Assembly: GCA_023168345.1 (NCBI GenBank) | Contig: AP025689.1 | Location: 2,602,001 to 2,666,000, forward strand | DNA from: Lysinibacillus sp. PLM2 | Lineage (GTDB): Bacteria > Bacillota > Bacilli > Bacillales_A > Planococcaceae | Direction: 5' to 3' | DNA length: 64,000 nucleotides | Shown here: positions 51,698 through 61,076 of the stretch, one piece after another | How the letters are laid out: each line of letters begins with the position of its first letter | How positions within the stretch are numbered: the stretch's first letter is position 1 | The notes under the pieces: generated by a model | Told to the model about the DNA's origin: nothing | Database searches by the model: none | Seen by the model: only the letters and a program-made list of their open reading frames with translations | Program-made: the position numbers and the translations under genes

Positions 51698-54070
51698 TTA
51701 TTTTAACTCCACAACCGTTACACCAAATCCACCTTCGCCCGCTTCACCATATCGGAAGGTTTTAACTCTTTTATGACCCTTCAAGTAGTTTTGTATTCCC
51801 TGACGAAGAGCACCTGTACCTTTTCCGTGAATAATGGATACACGATGATAATTTGCTAAAAGTGCATCATCGATATATTTCTCTGTCTTAAGGATCGCAT
51901 CTTCATAGCGTTCTCCGCGTAAATCTAATTCAAGCTTAACTTGAGAATTTCGATTTTTCACGTTTGTCATTGTTACGGTTTGTTGCTGCTTATCTGGTTT
52001 AACATATTGTAAGTCAGACTCGTCAAGCTTCATTTTTAAAATGCCAATTTGAACGACCCATTCATGGTCTCCAGCCTTTTCAATAAGCGTACCTTTTTGA
52101 CCATAGCTAAGTACTTTTACTTCATCGCCGACTTTTAAATTTTGAGCTCTTTCTCTAATTTGAGCTTGTTTTTTCAGCACTTTATTTTCGATTGGAACTA
52201 CTTCATCCAGACGTTTTCTCGCCTCGATTAATTCATGCTCTTTCACTGCATGACTTGCATCCTCTCTCATTTTACGAAGCTCAGCAATGATTTTTTCTGC
52301 TTCTGCTTTTGCTTCATCTACAATTTTACGTGCTTTTTCTTTTGCCTTTTTCTCTAGGTTTTCTTTTTTCTCGTCATAAGTTTTGAGCTTTTCTTCTAGC
52401 TCTTTATGAAGATGATTGGCTTCTTCTAATAACGTATGGGCTTCATCAGCTTCTCTCTCAGAGCGTAGTCTTGATTCTTCTAAGGAAGCAATCATTGACT
52501 CTACTTCATGACGGTCAGTGCCCGTATAACCTCGAGCCTTATTGATAATGGATTCTTTTAAGCCAAGGCGTTTTGATATTTCAAACGCGTTAGAACGACC
52601 CGGTACTCCGATTAGTAATCGGTATGTAGGACTAAGTGTCTCCACATCAAACTCTACACTTGCATTTACAACACTAGGGCGATTATAGCCATATGCTTTT
52701 AATTCTGGGTAATGGGTTGTAGCCATAACACGCGCACCACAATCGATGACTTCATCAAGTATTGAAATGGCAAGAGCCGCTCCTTCCTGTGGATCGGTTC
52801 CTGCACCTAATTCATCAAATAACACAAGGGAATGTTCATCAACTTTACTTAGAATATCAACAATATTCACCATGTGGGACGAAAAGGTTGATAATGATTG
52901 CTCGATTGATTGTTCATCACCAATATCTGCAAACAACTGGTCAAAAACAGCAAGCTCTGAACCATCTAATGCTGGTACAGGAATTCCTGCCTGTGCCATT
53001 AATGTACATAGTCCGACCGTTTTTAAAGTAACCGTTTTACCACCTGTATTCGGTCCAGTAATAACAATTGCCGTAATATCATGACCAAATTCAATCGTAT
53101 TTGGTACTGCTTCATCGATTGAAATTAATGGATGTCTCGCTCGGACTAGTCGAATATAACCTTCATCGTTCATTTTTGGCTTTGTACATTTATTTGCTTG
53201 ACCATATTTTGCTTTTGCTAATATGACATCAATGTCCCCTAATATATGAATTAGGATGAATAATTCATGACTTACTTCTTGGACTTTTGAAGATAGCTCT
53301 AATAAAATACGTTCGATTTCAACCTGTTCCTTTACTTTCAAACGGCCAATTTCATTATTTAATTGAACAATTGACTCAGGTTCAATAAATAATGTTTGAC
53401 CTGATGATGACTGATCATGAACAATTCCACCATAATGAGCACGGTATTCTTGTTTAACTGGTATTACGAATCGTTCGTTACGAATTGTGATGATTGCATC
53501 TGATAGCATTTTCGATGCATTTGATCCTCGTATAAGGCTTTCTAGCTTAGAACGAACCTTTGCTTCCTCTGAACGAAGAGATTGACGAATCGAGCGTAAT
53601 GTAACACTAGCCGAATCTAATACGGCTCCATTGTCATCAATACAATCATTGATTTCATGTTGCAATGCCGTTAGAATAGGCATTTGCTCTTTTCTTTCAA
53701 TGAAATGTGGAATTTTAATATCCTCTTCTTCTTCAATTGATTCAATAAAGTTTCGAAGAATCCGACTTGCTCGTATTGTGCTAGCAATTTCCATTAATTC
53801 GCTACTACTTAGCATTCCACCAATTTGCGCTCTTTTGGCAGAAGCGCGAATATCAAATATTCCGCCCATCGGAACATTCCCTTTAACACGGAGGATTGAA
53901 AGCCCTTCATCCATTTCTTCTAGTAGTTCTACTACCTTTTCATAATCAGTTTCTGGAATAAGTTGCTCAATTTGTGTCTTACCAATAGAAGAGGTACAGT
54001 AATGAGCAACCTGTTCCCTAATTTTATCGTATTCTAGTGTTTTCAATGCTCGTTGTGCGATCACTAGCAA
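51698..54070 (-). CDS. mutS2: MutS2 (MutSB) ATPase/endonuclease
   Basis: A 790-residue protein. MutS core with Walker A VITGPNTGGKTVTLKTVGL and Walker B SLVLFDELGAGTDPQEGAAL, a long coiled coil (about residues 515-625), a KOW-like middle, and a C-terminal Smr nuclease domain (LDLRGERYEDA, SIIHGKGTGALRQGIQ). It has no mismatch-recognition domain. MutS2 has been linked to recombination control and to splitting of collided ribosomes. The start is TTG at 54070 (AGGAG five bases upstream) or GTG two codons later. Downstream of polX. Confidence 0.95.
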   Translation of the reverse strand: MLVIAQRALKTLEYDKIREQVAHYCTSSIGKTQIEQLIPETDYEKVVELLEEMDEGLSILRVKGNVPMGGIFDIRASAKRAQIGGMLSSSELMEIASTIRASRILRNFIESIEEEEDIKIPHFIERKEQMPILTALQHEINDCIDDNGAVLDSASVTLRSIRQSLRSEEAKVRSKLESLIRGSNASKMLSDAIITIRNERFVIPVKQEYRAHYGGIVHDQSSSGQTLFIEPESIVQLNNEIGRLKVKEQVEIERILLELSSKVQEVSHELFILIHILGDIDVILAKAKYGQANKCTKPKMNDEGYIRLVRARHPLISIDEAVPNTIEFGHDITAIVITGPNTGGKTVTLKTVGLCTLMAQAGIPVPALDGSELAVFDQLFADIGDEQSIEQSLSTFSSHMVNIVDILSKVDEHSLVLFDELGAGTDPQEGAALAISILDEVIDCGARVMATTHYPELKAYGYNRPSVVNASVEFDVETLSPTYRLLIGVPGRSNAFEISKRLGLKESIINKARGYTGTDRHEVESMIASLEESRLRSEREADEAHTLLEEANHLHKELEEKLKTYDEKKENLEKKAKEKARKIVDEAKAEAEKIIAELRKMREDASHAVKEHELIEARKRLDEVVPIENKVLKKQAQIRERAQNLKVGDEVKVLSYGQKGTLIEKAGDHEWVVQIGILKMKLDESDLQYVKPDKQQQTVTMTNVKNRNSQVKLELDLRGERYEDAILKTEKYIDDALLANYHRVSIIHGKGTGALRQGIQNYLKGHKRVKTFRYGEAGEGGFGVTVVELK

Positions 54071-54108
54071 ACACTCTCCTGTCTAGTTTCAAAATTCCAC
54101 AATTTCAT

Positions 54109-55818
54109 TTACTTGTTTTTGCGGATAAAGGTTTCAAATTCTTCTGTCGACCATGTGTTAACAACTAATTCCTTTTTCACCCAAGCTTTTTGAGCGTATT
54201 TTGTACCTACTTCCATAAAACGTAATTGCTCGATTGCGTGAGCATCTGTATTAATCGCAATAGGCACATTGTATTCCATCGCTAGCTTTAAATGTTCAAC
54301 ACATAAATCAAGGCGATAAGGATTAGCATTCAATTCTAAAATTTTACCATATTCCGATGCCCATTTAATTAATTGGGGGATATCAGGATTATACCCTTCA
54401 CGTTCCCCAATCACTCTTCCTGTAGGATGGGCAATCATATGAACGTATGGATTTTGAATCGCTGTCCATAATCGTTCCATAATTTTGTCTTGTGATTGTG
54501 TAAAGCTTGAATGGATAGAAGCAATGACGAAATCAAGCGATTTTAAAACATCATCATCAAAATCTAGTGACCCATTTGGCAATATGTCCATTTCAGTTCC
54601 TGCATATAATCTGAAATGAGGATGATCATCGTTGAATGCATAAATCTCTTGTCGCTGTCTTAAAAGTCGCTCTGGTGTTAAACCATTTGCAACTTTTAAA
54701 AATTGCGAATGATCCGTAATGACGCCATGTGAATATCCACGCTCAATGAGAGCTTTTCCCATCTCTTGAATTGAGTGTGCACCGTCAGACCAAGTCGTAT
54801 GCATATGAAGGTCTGTCACAATATCATCTAAAGTAACTAATTGTGAGATTTCATCAAGTCGTTCTAGCTCTTGACCATTTTCTCGAATTGTTGGTGGAAT
54901 AAACGGTAGATCAAAATGGGCGAAAAACTCTTCTTCAGATTTAAATGTTTTCACAGTACCATCTGGCTGCTCTACACCATATTCACTTATTTTTTTACCT
55001 TGTTGTTTTGCTAGCTGTCTCATTTTTACGTTATGGTCTTTTGAGCCTGTAAAATGGTGTAAGCATGTAGCATATTCATCAAGGGTAACAAGTCGAAAAT
55101 CTACGTTTACTGGATCATCTATATCAAGAACGATAGAAACCTTTGTATCTCCATCAGCAACAACTTCCTGAATGGCTAGGTCTGTTAATAATCGCTCTTT
55201 TACTTTTTCTCTAGAATCTGTTGCTACGATGAAATCTAAATCCTTGCTTGTCTCATTTACTCGACGGAAGCTACCTGCAACAGAATATTTTTGCACTTCT
55301 TTTATATTACTTAATAGTTCATTAATTTCAATTACAATCATCTCAAGTTGCCAGATCGGATGTCTTTCACTACGTTCACCTAAGTGTTCAAGCTCTTTTA
55401 AAATCTTTTCTTCTGTTTTTGCACCAAAGCCAGCTAATTTTTGAACCTCTTTCGCTATACATGCATCACGCAAGCTTTCAACGCTATCAATCCCCAGCTC
55501 CTGATAAAGTTTTGCAAGCTTTTTCCCACCTAGTCCAGGTAGTTTCATAAGTGGCACTAGTCCTTTAGGTGTCTTTTCTTCCAATTCTTTTAATTGAGTT
55601 GATTCACCAGTTTCTATAAGCTCGTTTATAACAGCTGCTGTTCCTTTGCCGATTCCTTTTATTTGCGTGATATCTTCCATTTCATTTAGGCTTCTTTGAT
55701 CACCTTCTAATGCTGCAGCTGCTTTTCGAAATGCTGAAACTTTAAAAGGATTCTCCCCTTGAAGCTCTAAGTATAATGCTATTTTTTCTAATGTTTTAAT
55801 AATAATTTTTTTATTCAT
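54109..55818 (-). CDS. polX: Family X DNA polymerase/PHP exonuclease
   Basis: A 569-residue repair polymerase. N-terminal helix-hairpin-helix (IKGIGKGTAAVINEL, LPGLGGKKLAKLYQEL), polymerase palm with SFRRVNETSKDLDFIVA (metal-binding Asp pair), and a C-terminal PHP domain with DLHMHTTWSDGAHS and later His/Asp ligands (ITDHSQF, IASIHSS, NTDAHA). It fills short gaps in base-excision repair, and the PHP domain has 3'-5' exonuclease activity in homologues. Between cvpA and mutS2, as in B. subtilis. Confidence 0.95.
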   Translation of the reverse strand: MNKKIIIKTLEKIALYLELQGENPFKVSAFRKAAAALEGDQRSLNEMEDITQIKGIGKGTAAVINELIETGESTQLKELEEKTPKGLVPLMKLPGLGGKKLAKLYQELGIDSVESLRDACIAKEVQKLAGFGAKTEEKILKELEHLGERSERHPIWQLEMIVIEINELLSNIKEVQKYSVAGSFRRVNETSKDLDFIVATDSREKVKERLLTDLAIQEVVADGDTKVSIVLDIDDPVNVDFRLVTLDEYATCLHHFTGSKDHNVKMRQLAKQQGKKISEYGVEQPDGTVKTFKSEEEFFAHFDLPFIPPTIRENGQELERLDEISQLVTLDDIVTDLHMHTTWSDGAHSIQEMGKALIERGYSHGVITDHSQFLKVANGLTPERLLRQRQEIYAFNDDHPHFRLYAGTEMDILPNGSLDFDDDVLKSLDFVIASIHSSFTQSQDKIMERLWTAIQNPYVHMIAHPTGRVIGEREGYNPDIPQLIKWASEYGKILELNANPYRLDLCVEHLKLAMEYNVPIAINTDAHAIEQLRFMEVGTKYAQKAWVKKELVVNTWSTEEFETFIRKNK

Positions 55819-55871
55819 ATTTAAACCTCCACTTAAATGGATTATAGTATTTAGCCGTTTTCATTGAAAAA

Positions 55872-55895
55872 ACTTCTCCCAATGGTGAGAGAAGT
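55872..55895 (-). terminator. Terminator between cvpA and polX
   Basis: Stem ACTTCTC (55872-55878) with GAGAAGT (55889-55895), followed on the minus strand by TTTTTTCA. It separates zapA-cvpA from polX, at least partly. Confidence 0.7.
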
Positions 55896-55908
55896 AATTA
55901 TTTCATGA

Positions 55909-56457
55909 TTAGTTTGTGTAAATATACCACCAGTTTTGGAATATGCTTGTTACAATTGGCGTGTGTTCAAGCATTAATCCTGAAATAAAAGATCCTCCTA
56001 ATAGATGTTGGATCGTATCAATTGGTAACAATGCTAATACATACAACACAATAAACGTCACAAGATAAAATTCAACAAAACATAGCGCTGCACCTAAAAG
56101 TCGGTTAACCGATTTTAAAATTGGTAGATATGTTAAAAAGTCAAATATAGTTGCAACAATTTGTAAAAGTATCTTTGTAGCAAAGAAAATTACCGCAAAT
56201 GCAACAATCCGATAAAAGGTTTGATCGACATCGATCATATCTAGCATAAGGGTAGTGGAACTATCAGCACTTATTCCTGGATACGGAATCCAAAAAACAA
56301 AGTTATCTGCAAGCGGTTTATAAAAAATATAAGCTACTAAGAGTGCAATAAAAAAGCTTGCAAGATGAATTGCTTCAACGACAAATCCTCGTCTTATTCC
56401 AACCATTAAACTAGCAATAAATATAATTATTAAAATTAAATCTAGCATACCATTCAA
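55909..56457 (-). CDS. cvpA: CvpA family membrane protein (YshB)
   Basis: A 182-residue protein with four hydrophobic helices ([76 protein letters not shown]), typical of the CvpA/colicin V production family. It overlaps zapA by 4 bp, so it is translationally coupled. Role unclear; linked to envelope homeostasis in other bacteria. Confidence 0.88.
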   Translation of the reverse strand: MNGMLDLILIIIFIASLMVGIRRGFVVEAIHLASFFIALLVAYIFYKPLADNFVFWIPYPGISADSSTTLMLDMIDVDQTFYRIVAFAVIFFATKILLQIVATIFDFLTYLPILKSVNRLLGAALCFVEFYLVTFIVLYVLALLPIDTIQHLLGGSFISGLMLEHTPIVTSIFQNWWYIYTN

Positions 56458-56714
56458 TCCTTTAGTTTTCTTAATTCGTTTTCTAACCTCTCAACTTCTT
56501 CTCTTAGCTTAAGCATTTCATTAACAGTGTTTACTGCTGTTAGTACCGCAAGCTTGCCACTGTCAAGCGTTGGATTAAGAACACTAATTTCTCGCATTTT
56601 ATCATCTACTATTGACGCTACTAATCGCATATGCCCAGTAGACTCAGTTCCTACCATTTTATAAGTATGACCATATATTTCCACCGATATTCGATTTTTT
56701 TCCTGTTCAGCCAA
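56454..56714 (-). CDS. zapA: Cell-division protein ZapA
   Basis: An 86-residue protein: N-terminal [20 protein letters not shown], then [20 protein letters not shown] and a C-terminal coiled coil ([15 protein letters not shown]). ZapA cross-links FtsZ filaments at the division ring. The TTG at 56714 is the start, with GGAGG eight bases upstream. Divergent from rnhC and coupled to cvpA, as in B. subtilis. Confidence 0.92.
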   Translation of the reverse strand: MAEQEKNRISVEIYGHTYKMVGTESTGHMRLVASIVDDKMREISVLNPTLDSGKLAVLTAVNTVNEMLKLREEVERLENELRKLKD

Positions 56715-57109
56715 AAGAGATACCTCCCACAAAGCGTAAGCAACTACAGTATTTATAAAGAAATAAAGCTATCCATGATGAATTTGAGATACATTACGTA
56801 CCGTTAAGCATAAACTAATTATCACAAAGCTTAACATGAATCTTTTTCTAGTAAAATTATTAGAAAAATTTATAATACATATCATAACATTTCCAATAGG
56901 TAGCTAGCAACTTCACTATTCTTTATAGCTAATAATAGCAACAATACTAGTAGGCTGTCATGGATTCTACTATTAATATTGTAATACATATGAAGAATGA
57001 GCCCACTGCACACTTTTCTTCCATAACGAAGGGTTGTTGATTACAATAAGATAAAATAGATTAATCGCATTGTTTGAAAGGTATGTCTTTCATGAAAGGA
57101 AATAGAGCT
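56715..57109. other. Divergent promoter region of zapA and rnhC
   Basis: About 395 bp, AT-rich, with no coding frame supported by a ribosome site and no strong hairpin. Confidence 0.6.
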
Positions 57110-58063
57110 ATGTCGAATAATATCGTGTTAAAGCTTTCTGCTGAAGACCAAAATAAAGTAAAGTCTCATTATGCTTCCAATAAAGTTGAAAGAAAAGCGC
57201 CCGGCGTTGTCTTTGCAGCAAAGCTTCCAGATGCTGCAATCACAGTTTATTCATCGGGAAAGGTTATGTTTCAAGGGGATGGTGCAAGCCGTGAAGCGAG
57301 TCGGTTCGGTACAGTTGCTGATAAATCGTCCACAAATCAAAATGGACCTAATTCGATTAAAACAAAAGGAGATAAACTGCCAGATAACTTTCAGCAAATG
57401 TCGGTTATCGGTTCAGATGAAACCGGTACAGGAGATTATTTCGGGCCTGTAACAGTTGCAGCAGTCTATGTTCCAAAGGATAAAATTGATTTAATCAATG
57501 AACTCGGTGCGAAGGATTCAAAAATGTTAACTGATGCGAAAATGATGGAGATTGCACCAGATATAATGAATTCTTGCATCCATAGTATTTTGACTTTGCG
57601 CAATGAAAAATATAATGAGATCCAAGGTTCTGGCTATTCTCAAGGAAAAATCAAAGCGATGCTACACAACCAAGCATTAAAACATGTATTAAATAAAATA
57701 GCACCTGAAAAACCTAATTATATTTTGATTGACCAATTTGCAGAGCGAGATACGTATTATAAATATTTACAAAATACGAAGACCATTGTTCGGGAAAATG
57801 TATTGTTCTCAACAAAAGCCGAGCAGCTACATGTTGCTGTTGCTGCAGCCTCAATTTTAGCCCGATATGCGTTTTTAAAGGAAATGGAACGTTTGAGTAA
57901 AGAAATCGGGTATCCCCTTCAAAAGGGTGCTAGTGGAAAAGTCGATGAAATGGCAGCCCGTATTTGGATTGAACGAGGTGAAGAATATTTACGTTCAATT
58001 TCAAAATGGCACTTTGCCAATACTGAGAAGGCTAAAGTATTAGTGAAAAAAAAGCGAGGATAA
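57110..58063 (+). CDS. rnhC: Ribonuclease HIII
   Basis: A 317-residue enzyme. The N-terminal TBP-like substrate-binding domain is at about residues 1-85. The RNase H catalytic domain has the DEDE set starting SVIGSDETGTGDYFGPVTVA, then LGAKDSKMLTDAK, and ILIDQFAE. It removes RNA from RNA-DNA hybrids. The ATG at 57110 is chosen because AAAGGA lies nine bases upstream and the protein then matches B. subtilis RnhC in length; earlier in-frame starts at 57074 and 57083 are less likely. Confidence 0.94.
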   Translation: MSNNIVLKLSAEDQNKVKSHYASNKVERKAPGVVFAAKLPDAAITVYSSGKVMFQGDGASREASRFGTVADKSSTNQNGPNSIKTKGDKLPDNFQQMSVIGSDETGTGDYFGPVTVAAVYVPKDKIDLINELGAKDSKMLTDAKMMEIAPDIMNSCIHSILTLRNEKYNEIQGSGYSQGKIKAMLHNQALKHVLNKIAPEKPNYILIDQFAERDTYYKYLQNTKTIVRENVLFSTKAEQLHVAVAAASILARYAFLKEMERLSKEIGYPLQKGASGKVDEMAARIWIERGEEYLRSISKWHFANTEKAKVLVKKKRG

Positions 58064-58075
58064 CATTGTGAAAAG

Positions 58076-58105
58076 TTTCAAAGTCAGTTGAAAATAGACT
58101 TTGAA
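58076..58105 (+). terminator. Terminator of rnhC
   Basis: Stem TTTCAAAGTC with GACTTTGAA, followed by CTTTTTTA, just after the rnhC stop. Confidence 0.82.
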
Positions 58106-58111
58106 GCTTTT

Positions 58112-58348
58112 TTATGATTTATTATTTAATTTTCTTTCAATAGTTTCTAAACGGACTTTGATCTCGTCCATTCCATTTTGCAAAATTTGTGTTCTTTCTT
58201 TTTCTAGTTGCAATCTTTCTACGTTATTTTGTTTAGTTAGTTTGAAATAACTATAAATTTTAATAATTAATACAATAAGAACAACTACTAATCCTAAAGT
58301 AATCGAAGTTGCAATTATATCTCCTACATTAAACCGCGTATCAGACAT
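58112..58348 (-). CDS. Small single-pass membrane protein with coiled coil
   Basis: A 78-residue protein: short N-terminus (MSDTRFNVGDIIATS), one transmembrane helix (ITLGLVVVLIVLIIKIYSYF), then a cytoplasmic coiled coil (VERLQLEKERTQILQNGMDE). It recalls DUF4083-type proteins, with low certainty. AGGAG upstream of the ATG supports the start. Function unknown. Confidence 0.7.
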   Translation of the reverse strand: MSDTRFNVGDIIATSITLGLVVVLIVLIIKIYSYFKLTKQNNVERLQLEKERTQILQNGMDEIKVRLETIERKLNNKS

Positions 58349-58557
58349 TTTAATTCTCCTAAATATTTTTCTTTATAATAGATTTTCAAAGTAAATTTAC
58401 TTCTCATATTAATTATAGCACCCTTAAGTTTCCTATTTAAAGTAAATTAGCCATTTAAAGCTAATTTGTTATATACTCAAAACTGATTATGTTTTTGAAT
58501 TTACTAATATCCAATATGTTTTGATAATTGTATATAGTGATAGAGGAGGGGAATTCA

Positions 58558-58758
58558 ATGTTAAAAATTGTTGAATGGCTAGGTTTTATAATTTGTGTAG
58601 GTTCCGTTTTCACAAATGGTTATCTAAGGAGCCAAGGTCATTACAATTTAATAGAGCAATTTACATTTTACTCTGTATTTGGAGGTGCTTCCATAACAAT
58701 TGCAGCATTTTTCATTCGGAAACGCAATACTCGAAAGAATAGAATACATCGTCCATGA
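58558..58758 (+). CDS. Small two-helix membrane protein
   Basis: A 66-residue protein from the ATG at 58558, with GAGGAGGGG six bases upstream. Two hydrophobic helices (VEWLGFIICVGSVFTNGYL and YSVFGGASITIAAFFI) and a basic tail (RKRNTRKNRIH). No family recognised; a single gene. Confidence 0.65.
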   Translation: MLKIVEWLGFIICVGSVFTNGYLRSQGHYNLIEQFTFYSVFGGASITIAAFFIRKRNTRKNRIHRP

Positions 58759-58872
58759 CAATTTCACATACTCCATTATTCTAAAAAATATCCCATAACC
58801 ACGCATGCAATTCATGCACCTAAAAAGCCGGAAAGCATATATCTCATACCCTCCGACTTTAATCATTACTTA

Positions 58873-59484
58873 TTATTTTTTTATAAACATTTGTGTCCAG
58901 ATGTTACCGTCCTCAACAAAACCTACACCAATATGCGTATAGCTAGAGTTTAAAATGTTTGCGCGGTGACCTGAACTATTCATCCATGCATTGACTACTT
59001 CTTGAGGAGATCTTTGCCCTTTTGCAATATTTTCCCCAGCAGCACTGTAGTTAATTCCATATGCTTTCATCATGTCGAATGGAGATCCATACGTCGGACT
59101 TGTGTGACTGAAGTAATTTTTGTTAGCCATATCCTGAGATTTATGCTCAGCTACTCTTGATAGCTCCCAATCATATTTTAATGCTGGTAACCCTGCATTT
59201 GCACGCTCAACATTTACAAGACGAATAACTTCTTGTTCATAAGCCACTCCTTCTTGTGTCGGAACGTTAATTTTTTGTCCTGGATAAATTAAATTCGGAT
59301 TTTGTAATTGTGGATTTGAATTAATTAATTCTTGTACACCTGTTTCTGTTTTTACTGCGATTTTCCAAAGTGAATCACCTTTTACTACTGTATATGATGA
59401 ATCAGCTGCTAAAGCTGTTACTGGAATAAGTAATGATAACGATAAAACAGAAGCAATTGCTCCTTTTTTCAAGTTCTTAACCAT
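58873..59484 (-). CDS. Secreted LysM-CAP domain protein (YkwD/SafA-like)
   Basis: A 203-residue exported protein. Signal peptide AIASVLSLSLLIPVTALA, cut near AADSS. LysM domain at about residues 32-76 (YTVVKGDSLWKIAVKTETGV, NLIYPGQKINVPT). CAP/SCP domain at about 83-200 (RLVNVERANAGLPAL, HKSQDMANKNYFSHTSPTYG, WMNSSGHRANILN). LysM should tether it to peptidoglycan. CAP proteins of this type occur on spores or cell walls, and their biochemical role is unsettled. A hairpin with a T run at about 58826-58860 ends the gene. Confidence 0.9.
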   Translation of the reverse strand: MVKNLKKGAIASVLSLSLLIPVTALAADSSYTVVKGDSLWKIAVKTETGVQELINSNPQLQNPNLIYPGQKINVPTQEGVAYEQEVIRLVNVERANAGLPALKYDWELSRVAEHKSQDMANKNYFSHTSPTYGSPFDMMKAYGINYSAAGENIAKGQRSPQEVVNAWMNSSGHRANILNSSYTHIGVGFVEDGNIWTQMFIKK

Positions 59485-59798
59485 CTAATCAATCCTTTCT
59501 GTTCGGTATATTTCTATGATAATAGCAACCTACCACTGAATCATTGCAAAATTTTTGGCACAATTGTTGCGTTTTCATTACATAAAAATTACTTTTAATC
59601 TTAAAAATTGGTGTAGCAATAGTTCTTTAGTTGTCATCTTTGTAAAAGAGGGTTTGAAAATACATAAAAATATTTTTTGTTTTTTCCAAATTACAATGGT
59701 ATTTTCCATGTTTTATAAAAAAATTTTGGCAAAAAAAGAGAGAAAGCAAGTAAATCTTGCTTCCTCTTTAACAAATACAAGTCTATTTTTCAATTATA

Positions 59799-60338
59799 TT
59801 ACTTAATAATTTTACTAATTGTTTTAAATTCATCACCTTTAGCAATTTGTTGCATTTCAAATAGTGCCATTTCAACTGTTGATACCTTTGCTCCAAGCTG
59901 CACCATCTTTTGAAGACCTATCTCGCTACTTAACGAAGTTCTAGATGATACACAATCCGCTAACACTTCTACTTCGTAACCTTTAGAAAGTAATTGAGCT
60001 GCTGTTTGATATACGCAAATATGTGTTTCAATTCCAGCAAGCAACACTTTTTTACGCCCTGTTGCTTCAAGTTGTTCTACAAATTCAGGTGTATCATAGG
60101 CACTAAACGTAATTTTTTCAATTGGTTGTTGCCCATCCAAATGTTGTGCAATTTCCTCAACAGTTGGACCAAGCCCTTTTGGATATTGCTCTAACCATAA
60201 AATCGGTAATCCTAACACTTTCGCCCCTTGAACTACATTTGCGATGTTTTGAATGACAAATTCACTCTTATCAACTATTCTTGCAAGCTTCCCTTGAATA
60301 TCAATTAATACTAATACTGTATCTTCTTTATGTAACAT
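59799..60338 (-). CDS. Isochorismatase-family cysteine hydrolase
   Basis: A 179-residue hydrolase. Catalytic Asp in LVLIDIQGKLARIV, Lys in EKITFSAYD, and nucleophile Cys in LLAGIETHICVYQTA, preceded by the usual non-proline cis peptide. Close to the YcaC-like subgroup. The ATG at 60338 is preferred, because AAGGGG lies seven bases upstream. Substrate unknown. Confidence 0.87.
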   Translation of the reverse strand: MLHKEDTVLVLIDIQGKLARIVDKSEFVIQNIANVVQGAKVLGLPILWLEQYPKGLGPTVEEIAQHLDGQQPIEKITFSAYDTPEFVEQLEATGRKKVLLAGIETHICVYQTAAQLLSKGYEVEVLADCVSSRTSLSSEIGLQKMVQLGAKVSTVEMALFEMQQIAKGDEFKTISKIIK

Positions 60339-60483
60339 GCTCATTCCCCTTTTCATGTAAATTGAATTGGATCGTCTCTTTTATTATATATGTCTATTAT
60401 TAGAACTTCATCTATAAGTTAAACTGTTCATTGAATCGATCGTTTTTGACATGTATAGTTAATGAATAGAAAGGGTGAAATTT

Positions 60484-60963
60484 TTGTTAAGATTGAGTTG
60501 GCTAATTAGTTTAGGAATCTCTCTTTTGGGATTTATTATTATAGAGCATTTTTTCACAATTCAACCTGAAGGAGTATCTGGTAGTGGGAATTCTGGAGCA
60601 ATTGGAATAGCACTAGTTCTTCCCTTCTTGTTACTAAGCTTATTTACAACATATCGATATTTCTCCGAGCTTTCACGAAATGCAAAGGACAAACTGAATC
60701 GCATTTTTGCATTGGTAAGTGGTATTATTTTGATCGGAATTTTTATCTATTTCGCCAATGGATATAAGAATGACATTATTGAATCTTTAGGTGGGCCAAC
60801 GACAGATCCAAATTCAAAAATTTATGGATTCCCCCTACTGAATCAATATACGAATCATGTATTCTTTAATTTTTATACATTTGGATTAGTTCATACAATC
60901 AGTGGATTGATCGGTGGGTTTGTTGGTTTATCCAAACCGAAAAAAGAGGAGTTGCCAGAATAA
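60484..60963 (+). CDS. Four-helix membrane protein of unknown function
   Basis: About 159 residues. Hydrophobic helices: LSWLISLGISLLGFIIIEHF; IGIALVLPFLLLSLFTTYRY; IFALVSGIILIGIFIYFANG; FNFYTFGLVHTISGLIGGFV. The start is ambiguous: TTG at 60484 with GGGTG six bases upstream, or GTG at 60475. A strong terminator follows. No family recognised. Confidence 0.65.
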   Translation: MLRLSWLISLGISLLGFIIIEHFFTIQPEGVSGSGNSGAIGIALVLPFLLLSLFTTYRYFSELSRNAKDKLNRIFALVSGIILIGIFIYFANGYKNDIIESLGGPTTDPNSKIYGFPLLNQYTNHVFFNFYTFGLVHTISGLIGGFVGLSKPKKEELPE

Positions 60964-60975
60964 ATGGCAACTCCT
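60947..60975. terminator. Bidirectional terminator
   Basis: A perfect 11-bp stem AGGAGTTGCCA (60947-60957) with TGGCAACTCCT (60965-60975), followed by TTTTT on the plus strand; the minus strand also has a T run. It can serve the plus-strand gene and the pheST operon. Confidence 0.9.
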
Positions 60976-60997
60976 TTTTATGTGATGAGGTTGATAT

Positions 60998-61069
60998 GTG
61001 CGGGTTCACGAGATTTTGTTCGATTTTGCGAAGTTTAAGTGCGGGTTCTGCGATTTTATGTGCGAACCT
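60998..61069. repeat. Short array of about 21-bp units (core GTGCGGGTTC)
   Basis: GTGCGGGTTC at 60998-61007 and 61039-61048, and GTGCGAACC at 61060-61068, with a degenerate unit GTTCGATTTTGCG in between. The unit steps are about 20, 21 and 21 bp, with TTTT before each new core. It lies between the terminator and the pheT stop. The spacing rule is like that of the larger array at 41231-41662 but the core is different. Confidence 0.6.
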
Positions 61070-61076
61070 CAACAAT

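Noticed and set aside
52746-53084. Plus-strand frames inside mutS2, polX, pheT and sdh genes
   Set aside because: Shadows of strongly conserved genes on the minus strand.
58648-58866. Minus-strand frame over the 58558 gene
   Set aside because: The plus-strand gene has a strong ribosome site and membrane-protein pattern; the reverse frame has neither.
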